33,049 nucleotides of DNA from an uncultured Anaerolineales bacterium (GCA_949319575.1 CASGHD010000155.1:1-33049), one strand, 5' to 3'; shown: positions 1 to 8,641, numbered from the stretch's first letter. Notes: generated by a model not told the origin, from the sequence alone. A program made the numbers and translations.

Positions 1-146
1 TGCTCGCCTGCCCCGATGTTTTTCGGGGTCCCGACGCCTGTCCTGAGCCTGTCGAAGGGAAGCAATCTCCCGGCGTTGGGGGACTGCTTCGGCAAAACCA
101 AGAGCGCCTCGCAGCGACATGTTCCCAGGCTGAGTAGTTACCAATT
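1..146. repeat. Left terminal dispersed palindromic repeat
   Basis: Bases 1-105 are identical to bases 32945-33049. The unit contains a hairpin (ccccgat ... tcgggg around 11-27), the motif ctgagcctgtcgaag (43-57) and a gaagcaatctccc stretch. Downstream, 106-146 reads as the inverted copy of the flank of the right-hand repeat (32908-32944): the arm ggtaactactca and a catgtcg-tgcgagg block both recur in reverse complement. The whole is an imperfectly palindromic element of about 200 bp cut by the contig ends. A diverged relative lies at 24337-24388. Confidence 0.85.
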
Positions 147-195
147 TTCAGCCTATGGAATTTGAACTTAAAACACGCGCGATTGAACTGGACTC

Positions 196-353
196 CTCAG
201 AGACTGTTTCTTAAGTCTGTGTGATTCTCTTTTTGTACACAGATTTCACGGACGTCACGGAGAAAAACCATTTTTTAAATGCTCTTTTCCGTGAATTTCA
301 GTGTAATCCGTGCCGTCCGTGTCAAAAAAAGTAGTTAAGAAACACTCTCTCAG
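196..353. repeat. Palindromic repeat with TTTCTTAA ends, copy 1
   Basis: The left end (196-218, ctcagagactgtttcttaag...) and right end (335-353, ttaagaaacactctctcag) are inverted copies of each other. The interior holds a second nested inverted block of the 'cacggacgtcacggag / ccgtgccgtccgtgt' type. The same outer ends with a different interior occur at 22222-22368. The element stops one base before the TATAAT (355-360) upstream of ilvE. No coding potential was seen. The rest of 147-403 holds nothing I recognise. Confidence 0.75.
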
Positions 354-354
354 G

Positions 355-360
355 TATAAT
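355..360 (+). promoter_or_regulatory. Putative -10 box for the aminotransferase gene
   Basis: TATAAT lies 43 bases before the GTG start. The ten bases caggtataat recur exactly at 17295-17304, upstream of the second NBR1-like lipoprotein gene. No good -35 hexamer sits at the usual distance. The -35 region would fall inside the end of the palindromic repeat 196-353. Confidence 0.45.
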
Positions 361-403
361 TCGCGCGTAAGAGTCGGTCTCAATCTCAATTTTGGAGGCG
401 CTC

Positions 404-1321
404 GTGGATCTCTCGAAGCACGCGTTTTTTGAGGGCAAGATCATCCCCCTATCGGAAGCAAAAGTCAGTATCGCCGCGCACGCATTCTTATATGGCACAT
501 CGATCTTTGGAGGCATGAGAGCTTTTTGGAACGAAGAGAAACAACGTCTCTTCATTTTTCGCCCCTATGATCACTTCCGCAGGTTGTTGCATTCCGCCAA
601 AATGTTGTCCATGAAAACGGAGTTCGATGAAGAGAGCCTGATTCAAGTGACACTCGATCTACTCCGAACGGATAATTGGAAACAGGATATTTATTTTCGC
701 CCCACATTCTATAAAGCAGACCTGGGCATCGGCGTCCGCCTGCACGACATCAAAGATGAGTTCAGCATCTTCGTGATGGCATACGAAAAATATGTGAAGA
801 ACGACACTTCCGCGCATGTGACCTTTTCCTCATGGCGCAGGGTGGACGATAACGTCATCCCTGCGCGCGCCAAAGTGGCGGGCGCGTATGTCAATTCATC
901 GCTTATCAAGTCCGACGCCGTGCAATCGGGCTTTGATGAGGCGCTGGTGCTCGACCATAACGGTCACGTGTCAGAAGGCTCTGCCATGAACATCTTTATG
1001 GTGCGCGATGGCGCGCTGGTGACTCCGCCCATTACAGATAACATTCTGGAAGGCATCACCCGCAGAACGGTGATCGAACTCGCCCGCCGCGAACTGGGCA
1101 TCGATGTGGTGGAACGCTCGATCGACCGCACGGAGGTGTACATCGCCGAGGAAATGTTCTTTGCCGGCACCGCCGCGGGCGTGACCGGTATCACGAAGGT
1201 GGACCACCGTCCCGTGGGCAGAGGCGTGATGGGTCCCGTTACCTCCCAACTGCGCGCGTTGGTAGACGACGCTGTCCGGGCAAAACTTCCAAAGTATGAA
1301 CATTGGAATGTGGCTGTGTAA
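404..1321 (+). CDS. ilvE: Branched-chain amino acid aminotransferase
   Basis: This is a PLP-dependent fold-type IV enzyme. It transfers the amino group between leucine, isoleucine or valine and 2-oxoglutarate, the last step of branched-chain amino acid synthesis and the first of breakdown, in the cytosol. The family signature is visible: an AKVAGAY segment carrying the likely Schiff-base lysine near residue 157, then SEGSAMNIF, TPPITDNILEGITR and FFAGTAAGVT, all in family order. The GTG at 404 is preferred because TGGAGG lies five bases before it. An upstream in-frame TTG at 392 overlaps that ribosome site. The 305-residue length is normal. The gene stands alone, with a strong hairpin directly after it. 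D-amino-acid or aromatic aminotransferase relatives share this fold, so the exact substrate is inferred. Confidence 0.9.
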   Translation: MDLSKHAFFEGKIIPLSEAKVSIAAHAFLYGTSIFGGMRAFWNEEKQRLFIFRPYDHFRRLLHSAKMLSMKTEFDEESLIQVTLDLLRTDNWKQDIYFRPTFYKADLGIGVRLHDIKDEFSIFVMAYEKYVKNDTSAHVTFSSWRRVDDNVIPARAKVAGAYVNSSLIKSDAVQSGFDEALVLDHNGHVSEGSAMNIFMVRDGALVTPPITDNILEGITRRTVIELARRELGIDVVERSIDRTEVYIAEEMFFAGTAAGVTGITKVDHRPVGRGVMGPVTSQLRALVDDAVRAKLPKYEHWNVAV

Positions 1322-1323
1322 TA

Positions 1324-1355
1324 AAAACAGGAGACCGATATCGGTCTCCTGTTTT
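1324..1355. terminator. Bidirectional terminator
   Basis: A perfect 32-base palindrome (aaaacaggagaccgat and its complement) has A-rich and T-rich ends on both strands. It lies between the convergent aminotransferase gene (stop at 1321) and the minus-strand gene ending at 1374, so it can terminate both. Confidence 0.85.
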
Positions 1356-1373
1356 CATGTAGCAATTGATCCG

Positions 1374-2120
1374 TTACTTATTTTTCTTGAAGCGCACCAA
1401 AACTAGGTTCTTTGCGCATTCGGCAGAAGTGGGGACAGAAATTTTTTCAGAAAGCGGCAAGCCGTTCAAGTCGACGAGTTGAACATATAACGCGGTCGAA
1501 GCGATCGGGGCGTTGCCCAGCACGAATTCAAACCCCGAGGGGCCGTATTCCTTGTTGATACCGCTGACGGTCTGCATCTCGATGGTCTTGCCATCCAGGA
1601 TGCCGCGCAACACGATTACCTGTCCGACAATAGGACTGCTATTGGTATCCACCACCGTGCCGCCGATGCCCGCCCAGGCGCAGGAGAATTCAGGATGCAC
1701 TACGGTGCTTTCCACTTGTTGAGTTGTCGCGCCGAAGGGGGCTTTGGGCGTGCGGGTTGCGGTGGGCGGTTTGCGCGTGCGCGTGGGCGGAATGAGCGAG
1801 AACGGCGTATTCGTTGAATACGGGGTAAAGGTTGGGCGCGGCGTATCGCTGGCGGTTAGCGCGATGGTTGGGCTGGCGGTCCAGGTTGCTTCCAACTGGA
1901 TTGGGGTCACGGTGGGCGTGGCTGTTTTCGGTCCCAGCCCATCGGGCGGCAAAATGTTTAACCCTGAATTCGGGTTGAAGTACACCAAACCGAAATAGAG
2001 GACGAGACAGACGGTAGACACCAGCATGAGGATCGAAAGAAAATCCCATAATTCAAGTTTTCGCCCTCCGCCGCGCGGACTTGATTGTTTGCCGTCGAAA
2101 TTAAAATCATCACTCATCAA
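1374..2120 (-). CDS. Membrane-anchored protein with Pro/Thr linker, unknown function
   Basis: I do not recognise a family. The 248 residues read as a short, charged cytoplasmic N-terminus and one membrane helix at about residues 26-48. A Pro/Thr-rich spacer follows (about 65-135, TPTVTP-like), then a C-terminal domain of about 100 residues containing two cysteines, which looks like a secreted beta-sandwich. The likely topology is N-in with the C-terminal domain outside. GGAG precedes the start; the second codon is also ATG, so the start could be three bases later. It begins 19 bases after the foldase gene ends and probably shares its transcript. A role at the cell surface is inferred only from layout. 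Confidence 0.75.
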   Translation of the reverse strand: MMSDDFNFDGKQSSPRGGGRKLELWDFLSILMLVSTVCLVLYFGLVYFNPNSGLNILPPDGLGPKTATPTVTPIQLEATWTASPTIALTASDTPRPTFTPYSTNTPFSLIPPTRTRKPPTATRTPKAPFGATTQQVESTVVHPEFSCAWAGIGGTVVDTNSSPIVGQVIVLRGILDGKTIEMQTVSGINKEYGPSGFEFVLGNAPIASTALYVQLVDLNGLPLSEKISVPTSAECAKNLVLVRFKKNK

Positions 2121-2139
2121 ATTGCTCCGTGTATTGAAA

Positions 2140-3030
2140 CTACTGTGTCATGATCACAGCGGCTTGACGCTGATCCGCGACCCAATTCCTCAGCGCAAGT
2201 TCCTGCAACGATAACAAGGCGTCCGGTGAAAGTGGTCGGGCTGGGTCGCGCGCCAAAATTCTCAAAATGTGAAAACCCACGTCGGTGGCGATCACATCGC
2301 TATGTTCGCCCACTGCCAGGTTGAACGCGGCAGACTCGATCTCTTTGTTGAGCAAATAGCCTCGCGGCACCCAGCCCAGGTCGCCGCGCGTCACTGGGTC
2401 GCCTTTAAAGGCTAGGTCGTCAAAGTCGCTTCCGCCGTTCAACTGGAGGAGAAAACTGCGCGCCGTGTCTTCATTATAGAGCAGAATCTGCTGGAGGTGG
2501 ACTTGCTCGGCAGTGGCAGGCACGGATGAAATGATTTTGTCACGCATCCAGGCGGATTCTACCGCCCGCTTCAACGCGGACTGGAAAGCTGGGTCGCTGT
2601 ACCCGTGATTCTTTTTCCACGCTTCAAGCGCGTCCGCTCCGCCGAGTTGCTGTGCCAGCGAATCGACTCGCGCTTGCAATGCGGCGTTGTCGAGCGAAAA
2701 ACCCTCCGCGCGCGCGGCTTGCGCGAGGAGCATCTGCGCCACGAGGTCGTCAATCACCGCGCTGGTTGCCGTCGCCGAATCGACTGGGGCGCCGAGCGCG
2801 GCTTGCGCATTGATGTAATCCGCCACATTCGCGTTAAATTCGACGAGCGTGATGCCTTCGCCGTTGACGGTCAACGCCATCGGTTCGGCTGTTGCAGTGG
2901 GAGGCTCAGGGGTGAGAGTGGCTGAGGGTGTGAAAACAGGCTGAACCGTCGAAGTAGAAGCGCACGAAGCGACTCCGAGCGCGAGGGTGAGTAATATCCA
3001 AATGAAGTTGCGGCGACGATGTTGAGTCAT
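2140..3030 (-). CDS. PpiC/SurA-type peptidyl-prolyl isomerase lipoprotein
   Basis: This is an exported foldase of the parvulin type, expected to catalyse cis-trans isomerisation of X-Pro bonds and help exported proteins fold. The protein has 296 residues. A lipoprotein signal ends in GVASC with the lipidated cysteine at about 23. A short TP-rich linker is followed by a helical SurA-N-like region (about 52-170) and one PpiC domain (about 177-270) with the family's GDLGWVPRG and ATDVGFHIL motifs. The start at 3030 gives a clean signal peptide and has GGGGGAT upstream. An in-frame start at 3120 would place about 30 unrelated residues before the signal and overlap repeat hairpins. It lies downstream of groEL, so this cluster combines cytosolic and extracytoplasmic folding factors. 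Confidence 0.85.
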   Translation of the reverse strand: MTQHRRRNFIWILLTLALGVASCASTSTVQPVFTPSATLTPEPPTATAEPMALTVNGEGITLVEFNANVADYINAQAALGAPVDSATATSAVIDDLVAQMLLAQAARAEGFSLDNAALQARVDSLAQQLGGADALEAWKKNHGYSDPAFQSALKRAVESAWMRDKIISSVPATAEQVHLQQILLYNEDTARSFLLQLNGGSDFDDLAFKGDPVTRGDLGWVPRGYLLNKEIESAAFNLAVGEHSDVIATDVGFHILRILARDPARPLSPDALLSLQELALRNWVADQRQAAVIMTQ

Positions 3031-3054
3031 TATCCCCCGATTATAAATTAAATA

Positions 3055-3086
3055 TGCAGGGGCAGACTTGTGCGTCTGCCCCTGCA
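3055..3086 (-). terminator. Hairpin downstream of groEL
   Basis: A perfect 13-bp stem (tgcaggggcagac / gtctgcccctgca) has a 6-base loop and is followed on the minus strand by an AT-rich tatttaattt run. It sits between groEL and the foldase gene and probably ends or attenuates the groESL transcript. Confidence 0.65.
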
Positions 3087-3096
3087 TAAATCTCCG

Positions 3097-3139
3097 GAGC
3101 GCGGACTTCAGTCCGCTCACTGGGCGGGCTAAAACCCGC
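3097..3139. repeat. Two small hairpin repeats
   Basis: gagcgcggac-ttca-gtccgctc (3097-3118) and gcggg-ctaaaa-cccgc (3124-3139) are adjacent stem-loops just after groEL. The first resembles a short dispersed hairpin common in repeat-rich bacterial genomes. No second exact copy was found in this window. Confidence 0.5.
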
Positions 3140-3154
3140 GTTCCGGTTTGGCTC

Positions 3155-4807
3155 TTAGTAATCCATGCCGCCGGGCGGCATGGCGGGAGCGGGTTTATCC
3201 TTCTCGGGCATGTCGGTGATCAGCACGTCGGTGGTGAGGATCATCGAAGCGATGGAAGCGGCGTTTTCGAGCGCGCCGCGCACAACTTTGACCGGGTCAA
3301 TGACGCCGGCTTCGATCATGTCCACATACTTGTTGGTGAGCACGTTGTAGCCGATGTTCTTGTTTTTCTTCTCGGAGGCAGTGCGGCGGACGGTGTCAAT
3401 GATGACGGAGCCGTCTTGACCAGCATTCGATGCCAGTTTGCGGATCGGGGCTTCGAGCGCCTTTTTGACGATGTTGATGCCCACGCGGATCTCGCTGTCG
3501 TCGTCGCCGTTTTCTTTCGCAAGTTTATCCAACTTGGAGCCGGCATTGATGAGGGAAATTTCACCGCCAGGGACGATGCCTTCTTCCACTGCGGCGCGCG
3601 CGGCGGAGAGCGCGTCTTCGACGCGGTGTTTCTTTTCCTTCATTTCGGTTTCGGTCGCCGCGCCCACGCGGATGATGGCGACGCCGCCGCTCAACTTGGC
3701 GAGGCGTTCCTGAAGTTTTTCCTTGTCGTAGTCGCTGGTGCTTTTATCAATTTCGGCGCGGATTTCCTTGATGCGGCCTTCGATATCAGCCTTCTTGCCT
3801 TTGCCGCCGATGATGGTGGTGTTCTCTTTGTCGGAGACGACTTTCTCGGCGCGACCCAAATCTTGAATGGTCGCGGTTTCGAGTTTGCGGCCGGTCTCTT
3901 CGGCGATCACGGTTCCGCCGGTGAGGATGGCGATATCCTGCAACATGGCTTTGCGGCGGTCGCCAAAGCCGGGGGCTTTGATGGCAAGCACGTTCAACAT
4001 ACCGCGCAATTTGTTCAGCACGAGTGTGGCGAGCGCTTCGCCGTCAATATCTTCGGCGATGATGACGAGTTCGCGCTTGCCGATCTGCACGAGTTTTTCG
4101 AGCAAGGGAACGATGTCTTGCGCGGCGGAGATCTTCTTTTCGTTGATCAGCACGTAGGCGTCGGAAATGATGGCTTCCATCTTGTCCGCGCTGGTGATGA
4201 AGTAAGGTGAAAGGTAGCCGCGGTCGAACTGCATACCTTCGACAAATTCCTGCTCGAACTGCATGGATTTGGATTCTTCCACGGTGATGACGCCGTCTTT
4301 GCCGACTTTGTCCATCACATCGGCGATCAAACCGCCGATCTCTTCGTCTGCGGCGGAGTTGGTCGCGACGGAAGCAATGTCGCCTTTGGTGTCAATCTTC
4401 ACCGACATCTTGCGGAGTTCTTCCACGACGGTTTCGGTGGCGAGTGAAATGCCGTGCTTGAGGAGCATCGGGTTGTAACCGGCTTCGAGCGCTTTCAAGC
4501 CTTCGTTGACGATGGCGTGAGCAAGCACGGTTGACGTGGTTGTGCCGTCGCCGGCGATGTCGTTGGTCTTGGACGCGGCTTCTTTGAGAAGTTGCGCGCC
4601 CATGTTCTCGAACGAGTCTTCGAGTTCGATCTCCTTCGCGACGGAAACGCCGTCGTGGGTGACGGTCGGAGAGCCGAATTTGCGATCGATCGCCACGTTG
4701 CGACCTTTCGGTCCGAGGGTTGCGCCAACCGCGTTGGCAACCACGTTCATGCCATTCTTGAGTTTGCGGCGGGCGTCTTCTGAAAAGACAATTTGTTTAG
4801 CAGCCAT
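3155..4807 (-). CDS. groEL: Chaperonin GroEL (60 kDa)
   Basis: This is the cytosolic chaperonin that encloses unfolded proteins in a double seven-member ring, driven by ATP and capped by GroES. At 550 residues it is full length, with the expected segments in order. The N-terminal equatorial domain has ATLGPKGRN (about 29-37) and the ATP-binding GDGTTT (about 86-91). An apical domain follows, then the returning equatorial part with [20 protein letters not shown]. The C-terminal tail is short and ends PPGGMDY, with a GGM motif but not the long repeat of some homologues. A CGGAGG ribosome site lies upstream of the ATG. It follows groES by 121 bases, and that gap is almost filled by a palindromic repeat. 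Confidence 0.98.
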   Translation of the reverse strand: MAAKQIVFSEDARRKLKNGMNVVANAVGATLGPKGRNVAIDRKFGSPTVTHDGVSVAKEIELEDSFENMGAQLLKEAASKTNDIAGDGTTTSTVLAHAIVNEGLKALEAGYNPMLLKHGISLATETVVEELRKMSVKIDTKGDIASVATNSAADEEIGGLIADVMDKVGKDGVITVEESKSMQFEQEFVEGMQFDRGYLSPYFITSADKMEAIISDAYVLINEKKISAAQDIVPLLEKLVQIGKRELVIIAEDIDGEALATLVLNKLRGMLNVLAIKAPGFGDRRKAMLQDIAILTGGTVIAEETGRKLETATIQDLGRAEKVVSDKENTTIIGGKGKKADIEGRIKEIRAEIDKSTSDYDKEKLQERLAKLSGGVAIIRVGAATETEMKEKKHRVEDALSAARAAVEEGIVPGGEISLINAGSKLDKLAKENGDDDSEIRVGINIVKKALEAPIRKLASNAGQDGSVIIDTVRRTASEKKNKNIGYNVLTNKYVDMIEAGVIDPVKVVRGALENAASIASMILTTDVLITDMPEKDKPAPAMPPGGMDY

Positions 4808-4830
4808 AGTAATAATCCTCCGAGTTATTT

Positions 4831-4920
4831 ATGTCACCCTGAGTGGCGCTTCAGCGCAACGAAGGGTCTCGCTCAACGTGAGGGAGATTCTTCGCTCCCT
4901 CCGGTCGCTCAGAATGACAT
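4831..4920. repeat. Palindromic repeat, ATGTCA-CTGAG family, copy 1 (groES-groEL spacer)
   Basis: The ends atgtcaccctgag and ctcagaatgacat are inverted copies (11 of 13 positions). The interior includes gagattcttcgctcc. Related copies occur at 27241-27307 and, inside a coding sequence, at 22961-23039. Being between groES and groEL, it will be transcribed as a long stem-loop in the groESL mRNA. Confidence 0.8.
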
Positions 4921-4928
4921 GAATGGAA

Positions 4929-5231
4929 TTAGCCTTCAACGATGGCTAAAATATCGTTCTCTTTGAGGATGAGCAGTTTCTTGCCATCCACTTTCACTTC
5001 GGTGCCGGAATATTTCGCGTACAGCACACGGTCCCCCACCTTCACGTCCATGGCGATACGCTTGCCGTCTTCGTCGCGCTCGCCGGGTCCCGCCGCAAGG
5101 ATTTTGCCTTCCTGCGGTTTTTCCTTTGCGGTTTCGGGAAGGATGATGCCGCCGGCAGTCATTTCTTCCTGCTCGATCGGCTCAACGATCACGCGTCCGC
5201 CAAGGGGCTTCAACTTCAATTTGCTTGCCAT
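4929..5231 (-). CDS. groES: Co-chaperonin GroES (10 kDa)
   Basis: This is the heptameric lid that caps the GroEL folding chamber. At 100 residues it is full length. It shows the family's opening [12 protein letters not shown], the mobile loop around [21 protein letters not shown], and the closing [19 protein letters not shown] and ILAIVEG. AGGAGG stands a few bases before the ATG. It is the first gene of the groESL operon, directly behind a CIRCE operator and a strong promoter. Confidence 0.98.
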   Translation of the reverse strand: MASKLKLKPLGGRVIVEPIEQEEMTAGGIILPETAKEKPQEGKILAAGPGERDEDGKRIAMDVKVGDRVLYAKYSGTEVKVDGKKLLILKENDILAIVEG

Positions 5232-5270
5232 CTTTCTGCCTCCTAATTGGAATTTAGAGTATTCAAGAAA

Positions 5271-5297
5271 TTAGCACTCTCACTTACTGAGCGCTAA
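5271..5297. promoter_or_regulatory. CIRCE operator (HrcA binding site)
   Basis: TTAGCACTC-N9-GAGCGCTAA matches the CIRCE consensus TTAGCACTC-N9-GAGTGCTAA with one changed base in one arm. It lies 40 bases before groES and overlaps the expected transcription start. By established knowledge of this element, the heat-shock repressor HrcA binds here and is released under heat stress. No hrcA gene is present in this window. Confidence 0.95.
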
Positions 5298-5302
5298 ACG
5301 CA

Positions 5303-5331
5303 ATAATACTCATTTCCAGAGGGCAAGTCAA
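5303..5331 (-). promoter_or_regulatory. groESL promoter
   Basis: On the minus strand TTGACT (5326-5331) and TATTAT (5303-5308) are separated by exactly 17 bases, a good match to housekeeping sigma70-type promoters. The CIRCE operator begins just downstream of the -10 box. Confidence 0.9.
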
Positions 5332-5382
5332 GGGAATTGTAAAAATTCTTATAGAGTTCTGACGGAGGCAGACCATAGACAT

Positions 5383-5424
5383 CCGACGATGGACCATGGT
5401 CAACGGTCTGTCGTCAATCGTCGG
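5383..5424. repeat. Inverted repeat behind the TPR operon
   Basis: ccgacgat (5383-5390) and atcgtcgg (5417-5424) are inverted copies around further smaller palindromes (gaccatggtc). The block lies between the end of the TPR operon (5431) and the groES promoter and could act as a transcript end, although there is no T-run. Confidence 0.5.
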
Positions 5425-5430
5425 GACGAA

Positions 5431-6930
5431 CTACGGAGTCGGCGTCACGGTCAAAGTAGATGGAGCATCTCCCACCCCCGGCGTGGATGTAACCGCTTCA
5501 CCCAGGACTGGGGAGGCTGGCGTCACTCCCCCGTCAGCCAGCGACGCGCAGATCGATTCTCCCGCCTGGACGATGCTGATGATGGTATCGCGTCCGTCGA
5601 TATAATTGTCGGGGTTGTTGCGGAGTTCCGCCCGCACGTCGCTCATCACCTTCATCGCCTCGCCGCATTTATTATCCCTCGGGCGGCTCAACGCGGACAA
5701 TACCGAGCCATAGGTATAGTAATAAACAATAGTGTTCGGTGAAATAGCAAGCCCCGGCACATCGACTGGGTTTTCGCCAAGATCGGGGAAACAACGTTCC
5801 AGCCCGCGGCCTTTGCATGAATCCTCACCGGAGCATCCATATGTGGCGCACTGAAACGAAAAGATCGAGCCTTCATAATTGCGCGAACGAAAGTATACGA
5901 TCCCCAACTGTCCATAAATATCGGGGTTCGTTGGTTCGTATTCCAACGCTTTTTGTACGTTGCGCGCGGCGGCAAAATATTCGCCTAACTGTGAGTATGT
6001 GCGCGCAATAGACAAATGCGGACCCGGGTCTTTCACTCCGATCTGTTCATTGATGCGCACAGCTTTATCGAAATACTCAAGCGATTTTTCGTAGGTGGGA
6101 CGCGCCGCCTCGACGCCTTGTCGGTTTGCAATATCGAACGCAAGGATGCGGTAATTTGCGCCAGCGCGGGTGTACAGGAACGTGAAGTTCGGCTCGATGG
6201 CAATTGCCTTATCCCATTCGGTGATGGCAAGGTTGTATTGACCGAACGTTTCCAGCACCGCCGCGTTCACGCGGTGAACGTCCATGAGGGTATCATCCTG
6301 TACAAGCGCCTGCTTGATGGTTAAATCCGCCTGGTCCCATTTTTGCTGGTCGAGCAATACCTCGGCATAATAGACCAACGCAAGCGTGTTGGAATTATCC
6401 AACTGCAATGCGGTTAATGATTCAGCCTCCGCGTCGCGCAGGAAGCCCTGCACTTCTTCGGTAGTGCGGAAGTTCGAGTTGGCGTTCCAATCCAACGCGA
6501 ACGCGCGGATGGCGTGCGCGGCGCTGTCGTCGGGCGCGAGTTCCACGGCTTTGGTCGCGGATTCAAGCGCCTCGGTCAGGCGTGTTTTTTTCTGGTCGTT
6601 GGTGATGAGGAACGCGGAGGAATACGTTTGGATGCGCGCCAGTTTCGCCCACGTTTGGGCGTCGCCGGGGTTCACGTCCACAGCCGCGCGGTAGGCTCGA
6701 ATCGCCGCGTCCACATTTCCCGCGCTGAAGAATGCCTCCCCTTCCAGGATCAACGACGCGGGTGAACGGGTGGGAGTCGGCGTGGCTTGAAAAAGGGGTT
6801 TGATATCGCCGCGGCTGATCTGTTGCAGAATCCAAACTCCGCCCAACAGCATGATCACCCATAGGAACATGCGATAGATATTGGGCTGAGGCTTGCGATT
6901 GAACAACGGGCGACGCGGTGAAATGTTCAT
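5431..6930 (-). CDS. Membrane-anchored TPR-repeat protein A
   Basis: Of the 499 residues, the first 20 are basic, a membrane helix spans about 21-39, and the linker ATPTPTRSP follows. From about residue 57 to 430 there are repeated TPR-like helix pairs (for example GNVDAAIRAYRAAVDVNPGDAQTWAKLA). A Pro/Thr-rich C-terminus ends in TVTPTP. The repeats should face the outside and form a protein-binding scaffold; the partner is unknown. The start overlaps the stop of the upstream paralogue by four bases, so the two are translationally coupled. Two cysteine pairs late in the protein (around FQCATYGCSGEDSC) may form disulfides outside the cell. Confidence 0.8.
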   Translation of the reverse strand: MNISPRRPLFNRKPQPNIYRMFLWVIMLLGGVWILQQISRGDIKPLFQATPTPTRSPASLILEGEAFFSAGNVDAAIRAYRAAVDVNPGDAQTWAKLARIQTYSSAFLITNDQKKTRLTEALESATKAVELAPDDSAAHAIRAFALDWNANSNFRTTEEVQGFLRDAEAESLTALQLDNSNTLALVYYAEVLLDQQKWDQADLTIKQALVQDDTLMDVHRVNAAVLETFGQYNLAITEWDKAIAIEPNFTFLYTRAGANYRILAFDIANRQGVEAARPTYEKSLEYFDKAVRINEQIGVKDPGPHLSIARTYSQLGEYFAAARNVQKALEYEPTNPDIYGQLGIVYFRSRNYEGSIFSFQCATYGCSGEDSCKGRGLERCFPDLGENPVDVPGLAISPNTIVYYYTYGSVLSALSRPRDNKCGEAMKVMSDVRAELRNNPDNYIDGRDTIISIVQAGESICASLADGGVTPASPVLGEAVTSTPGVGDAPSTLTVTPTP

Positions 6931-8213
6931 GGCGTGGAGGGGATGGACGGAGAGACCGTGGGGGTCGCCTCGACGCCTGCCGGTGTGGATGTGCTCACGG
7001 GCGGGTTAACAAGATTCTCTTCGCAGATGCGAATCATTTCGTCCGCGTTGAAGGTCGCCGTTTCATCGGTGGGAATCTTGGATTGGATCTCCTGCGCGAT
7101 CTGCAACGCATCGCCGCATTGACCGGTACGCGCCAGGGCGAGACCGTATGTGTAATAAATCTCCGCCAGCCGAATATCATTTCCAACCAGCGGAAGACCT
7201 TCGATGGGGCTTCCATCGTCCGCCGCGCCGCCGAAAATGGCAAGGCGCAGTTGTTCGATCGCTTCCTTCCAAAGGTCGTTTTGATAATACATCACGCCAA
7301 AGTTGCCGCGTAAACGCGGGTCAATCGGGTTGTTTTGCACGGCGGTCTCGGCATATTGCAAGGCTTTAGGCAACTCGCCTGTGCCCGCATAGGTGCGCGA
7401 AATATACAGGTCGGGGTATGGGTCGGCAGGGTTGAGCACATCGGCGCGCGTGAACGCGTCGATCGCCTGGGCAGGCGCGCTGATGGCGCGGTAGTTCAAC
7501 CCGATGCGCAGATGCAGGTCGGCAATGTTGTCGTTATACGTTAATGCCTGTTCAAATTCGCGGATGGCTTCATCGTAGTTATCCGTTACCTCCAATAAAA
7601 TGCCGCGCGCGCGATGCGCTTCCATTGTGTCGGGCGCGAGAGCCAGCGCAACTTTCGATTCTTCGATCGCCTTGGTTACGTTATCGAACGAGCCCGAATC
7701 GACCAGGATCTCAGTGTAGTACGCGTGCGCCAGCCCGTTGTTCGGGTCGATCTGCAACGCTTCTTCGATCCAACGGAGCGCGTCAGATGTATTGCCTTGC
7801 GCGTTCGCCGCCCAGGCGCGGACTGCGATCGCCAGCGCGTTGCCGGGGTCGAGCAGTAAGGCATTCTCAGCGTTGGCTTGCGCGTCGACAGGTTTGCCAG
7901 CCAGCACTTGCACGCGCGCGACAGCAATATATAACGACGGGTCCTGTGGCGACGAGCGAATCGCCTCCTCGTACGCGTCGATAGATTGGAGGAACCTGCC
8001 TTCTGCGGCGAGTTGATCGGCATCGGTCACGAACGATTCGGCGGAACGGGTGGGGGTCGGCGTCGCTTCGAACGGGTTCGGTTGGGTGGGCAGGTAGATT
8101 TGATTGAAGTAATAGCCAAATGCCGCCACCAACAAAAAAATGATCCAGCCAAAATAATTCGGGCGGCGTTTGCGGCGGTTCATGCTCCACTTACTGCTTC
8201 GAGGTAAATACAT
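6927..8213 (-). CDS. Membrane-anchored TPR-repeat protein B
   Basis: This 428-residue paralogue of the downstream gene has the same plan. A basic N-terminus is followed by a membrane helix at about 22-42, the linker EATPTPTRSAES, then about ten TPR-like units (for example GRFLQSIDAYEEAIRSSPQDPSLYIAVA). The C-terminal tail is TP-rich. The likely role is an extracytoplasmic scaffold. The start is uncertain: 8213 gives a ten-residue extension, and the ATG at 8183 (MNRRKRRPN) gives a more usual signal-anchor start, but neither has a well-spaced ribosome site. The two genes form one operon with a four-base overlap. Confidence 0.8.
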   Translation of the reverse strand: MYLPRSSKWSMNRRKRRPNYFGWIIFLLVAAFGYYFNQIYLPTQPNPFEATPTPTRSAESFVTDADQLAAEGRFLQSIDAYEEAIRSSPQDPSLYIAVARVQVLAGKPVDAQANAENALLLDPGNALAIAVRAWAANAQGNTSDALRWIEEALQIDPNNGLAHAYYTEILVDSGSFDNVTKAIEESKVALALAPDTMEAHRARGILLEVTDNYDEAIREFEQALTYNDNIADLHLRIGLNYRAISAPAQAIDAFTRADVLNPADPYPDLYISRTYAGTGELPKALQYAETAVQNNPIDPRLRGNFGVMYYQNDLWKEAIEQLRLAIFGGAADDGSPIEGLPLVGNDIRLAEIYYTYGLALARTGQCGDALQIAQEIQSKIPTDETATFNADEMIRICEENLVNPPVSTSTPAGVEATPTVSPSIPSTP

Positions 8214-8407
8214 ATTTTCATATTACCATGAAAAAATGAAGGCGCTTTAAGGATGGGAAAGTAGAAAAATCATAGACGCGTCTCGTACTTAACGGGAAAG
8301 AACCTTTGATTTCATGGGTTTTCCTTTGTGACCGTCGTGTCATTTCGACACGGTGAGCGAAAGACGAACCGTCAATACAAGCCTTTGTGTTTGGCTCATT
8401 AGGAATC

Positions 8408-8540
8408 GCCGTGATTAAACCTTTTTGGTACGCGGAAGTCGCGGAAAATACGGAGAAAGAATGGGACTTAAAGGTTTTTCCGTGAAACTTGTACTGAGCC
8501 TGTCGAAGTATCCGCGTAATCCGTGTGCCAGAATCACGGC
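8408..8540. repeat. Compound palindromic repeat before trmD
   Basis: gccgtgatt (8408-8416) pairs with aatcacggc (8532-8540), and inside it tacgcgga (8429-8436) pairs with tccgcgta (8511-8518). The interior contains ctgagcctgtcgaag (8494-8508), identical to 43-57 of the terminal repeat, which suggests one repeat inserted into another. The rest of the 8214-8641 gap holds a 'gtcatttcgacacggtgagcg' stretch, which resembles another dispersed repeat, and no gene that I can see. Confidence 0.65.
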
Positions 8541-8641
8541 AACTCTCAGAGAGCCTTGTGTTTGAAAAGAGTTACCAGGTTAAAATATGGTAGAGCCAAA
8601 ATGGAAAGAGGAAAGAAGAAAGAGGATGATAAAATCGCGGC

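Noticed and set aside
3068..4210. A 380-codon open frame on the plus strand opposite groEL
   Set aside because: It is an antisense shadow of a highly conserved gene; its composition mirrors groEL codon bias and shows no known motif.
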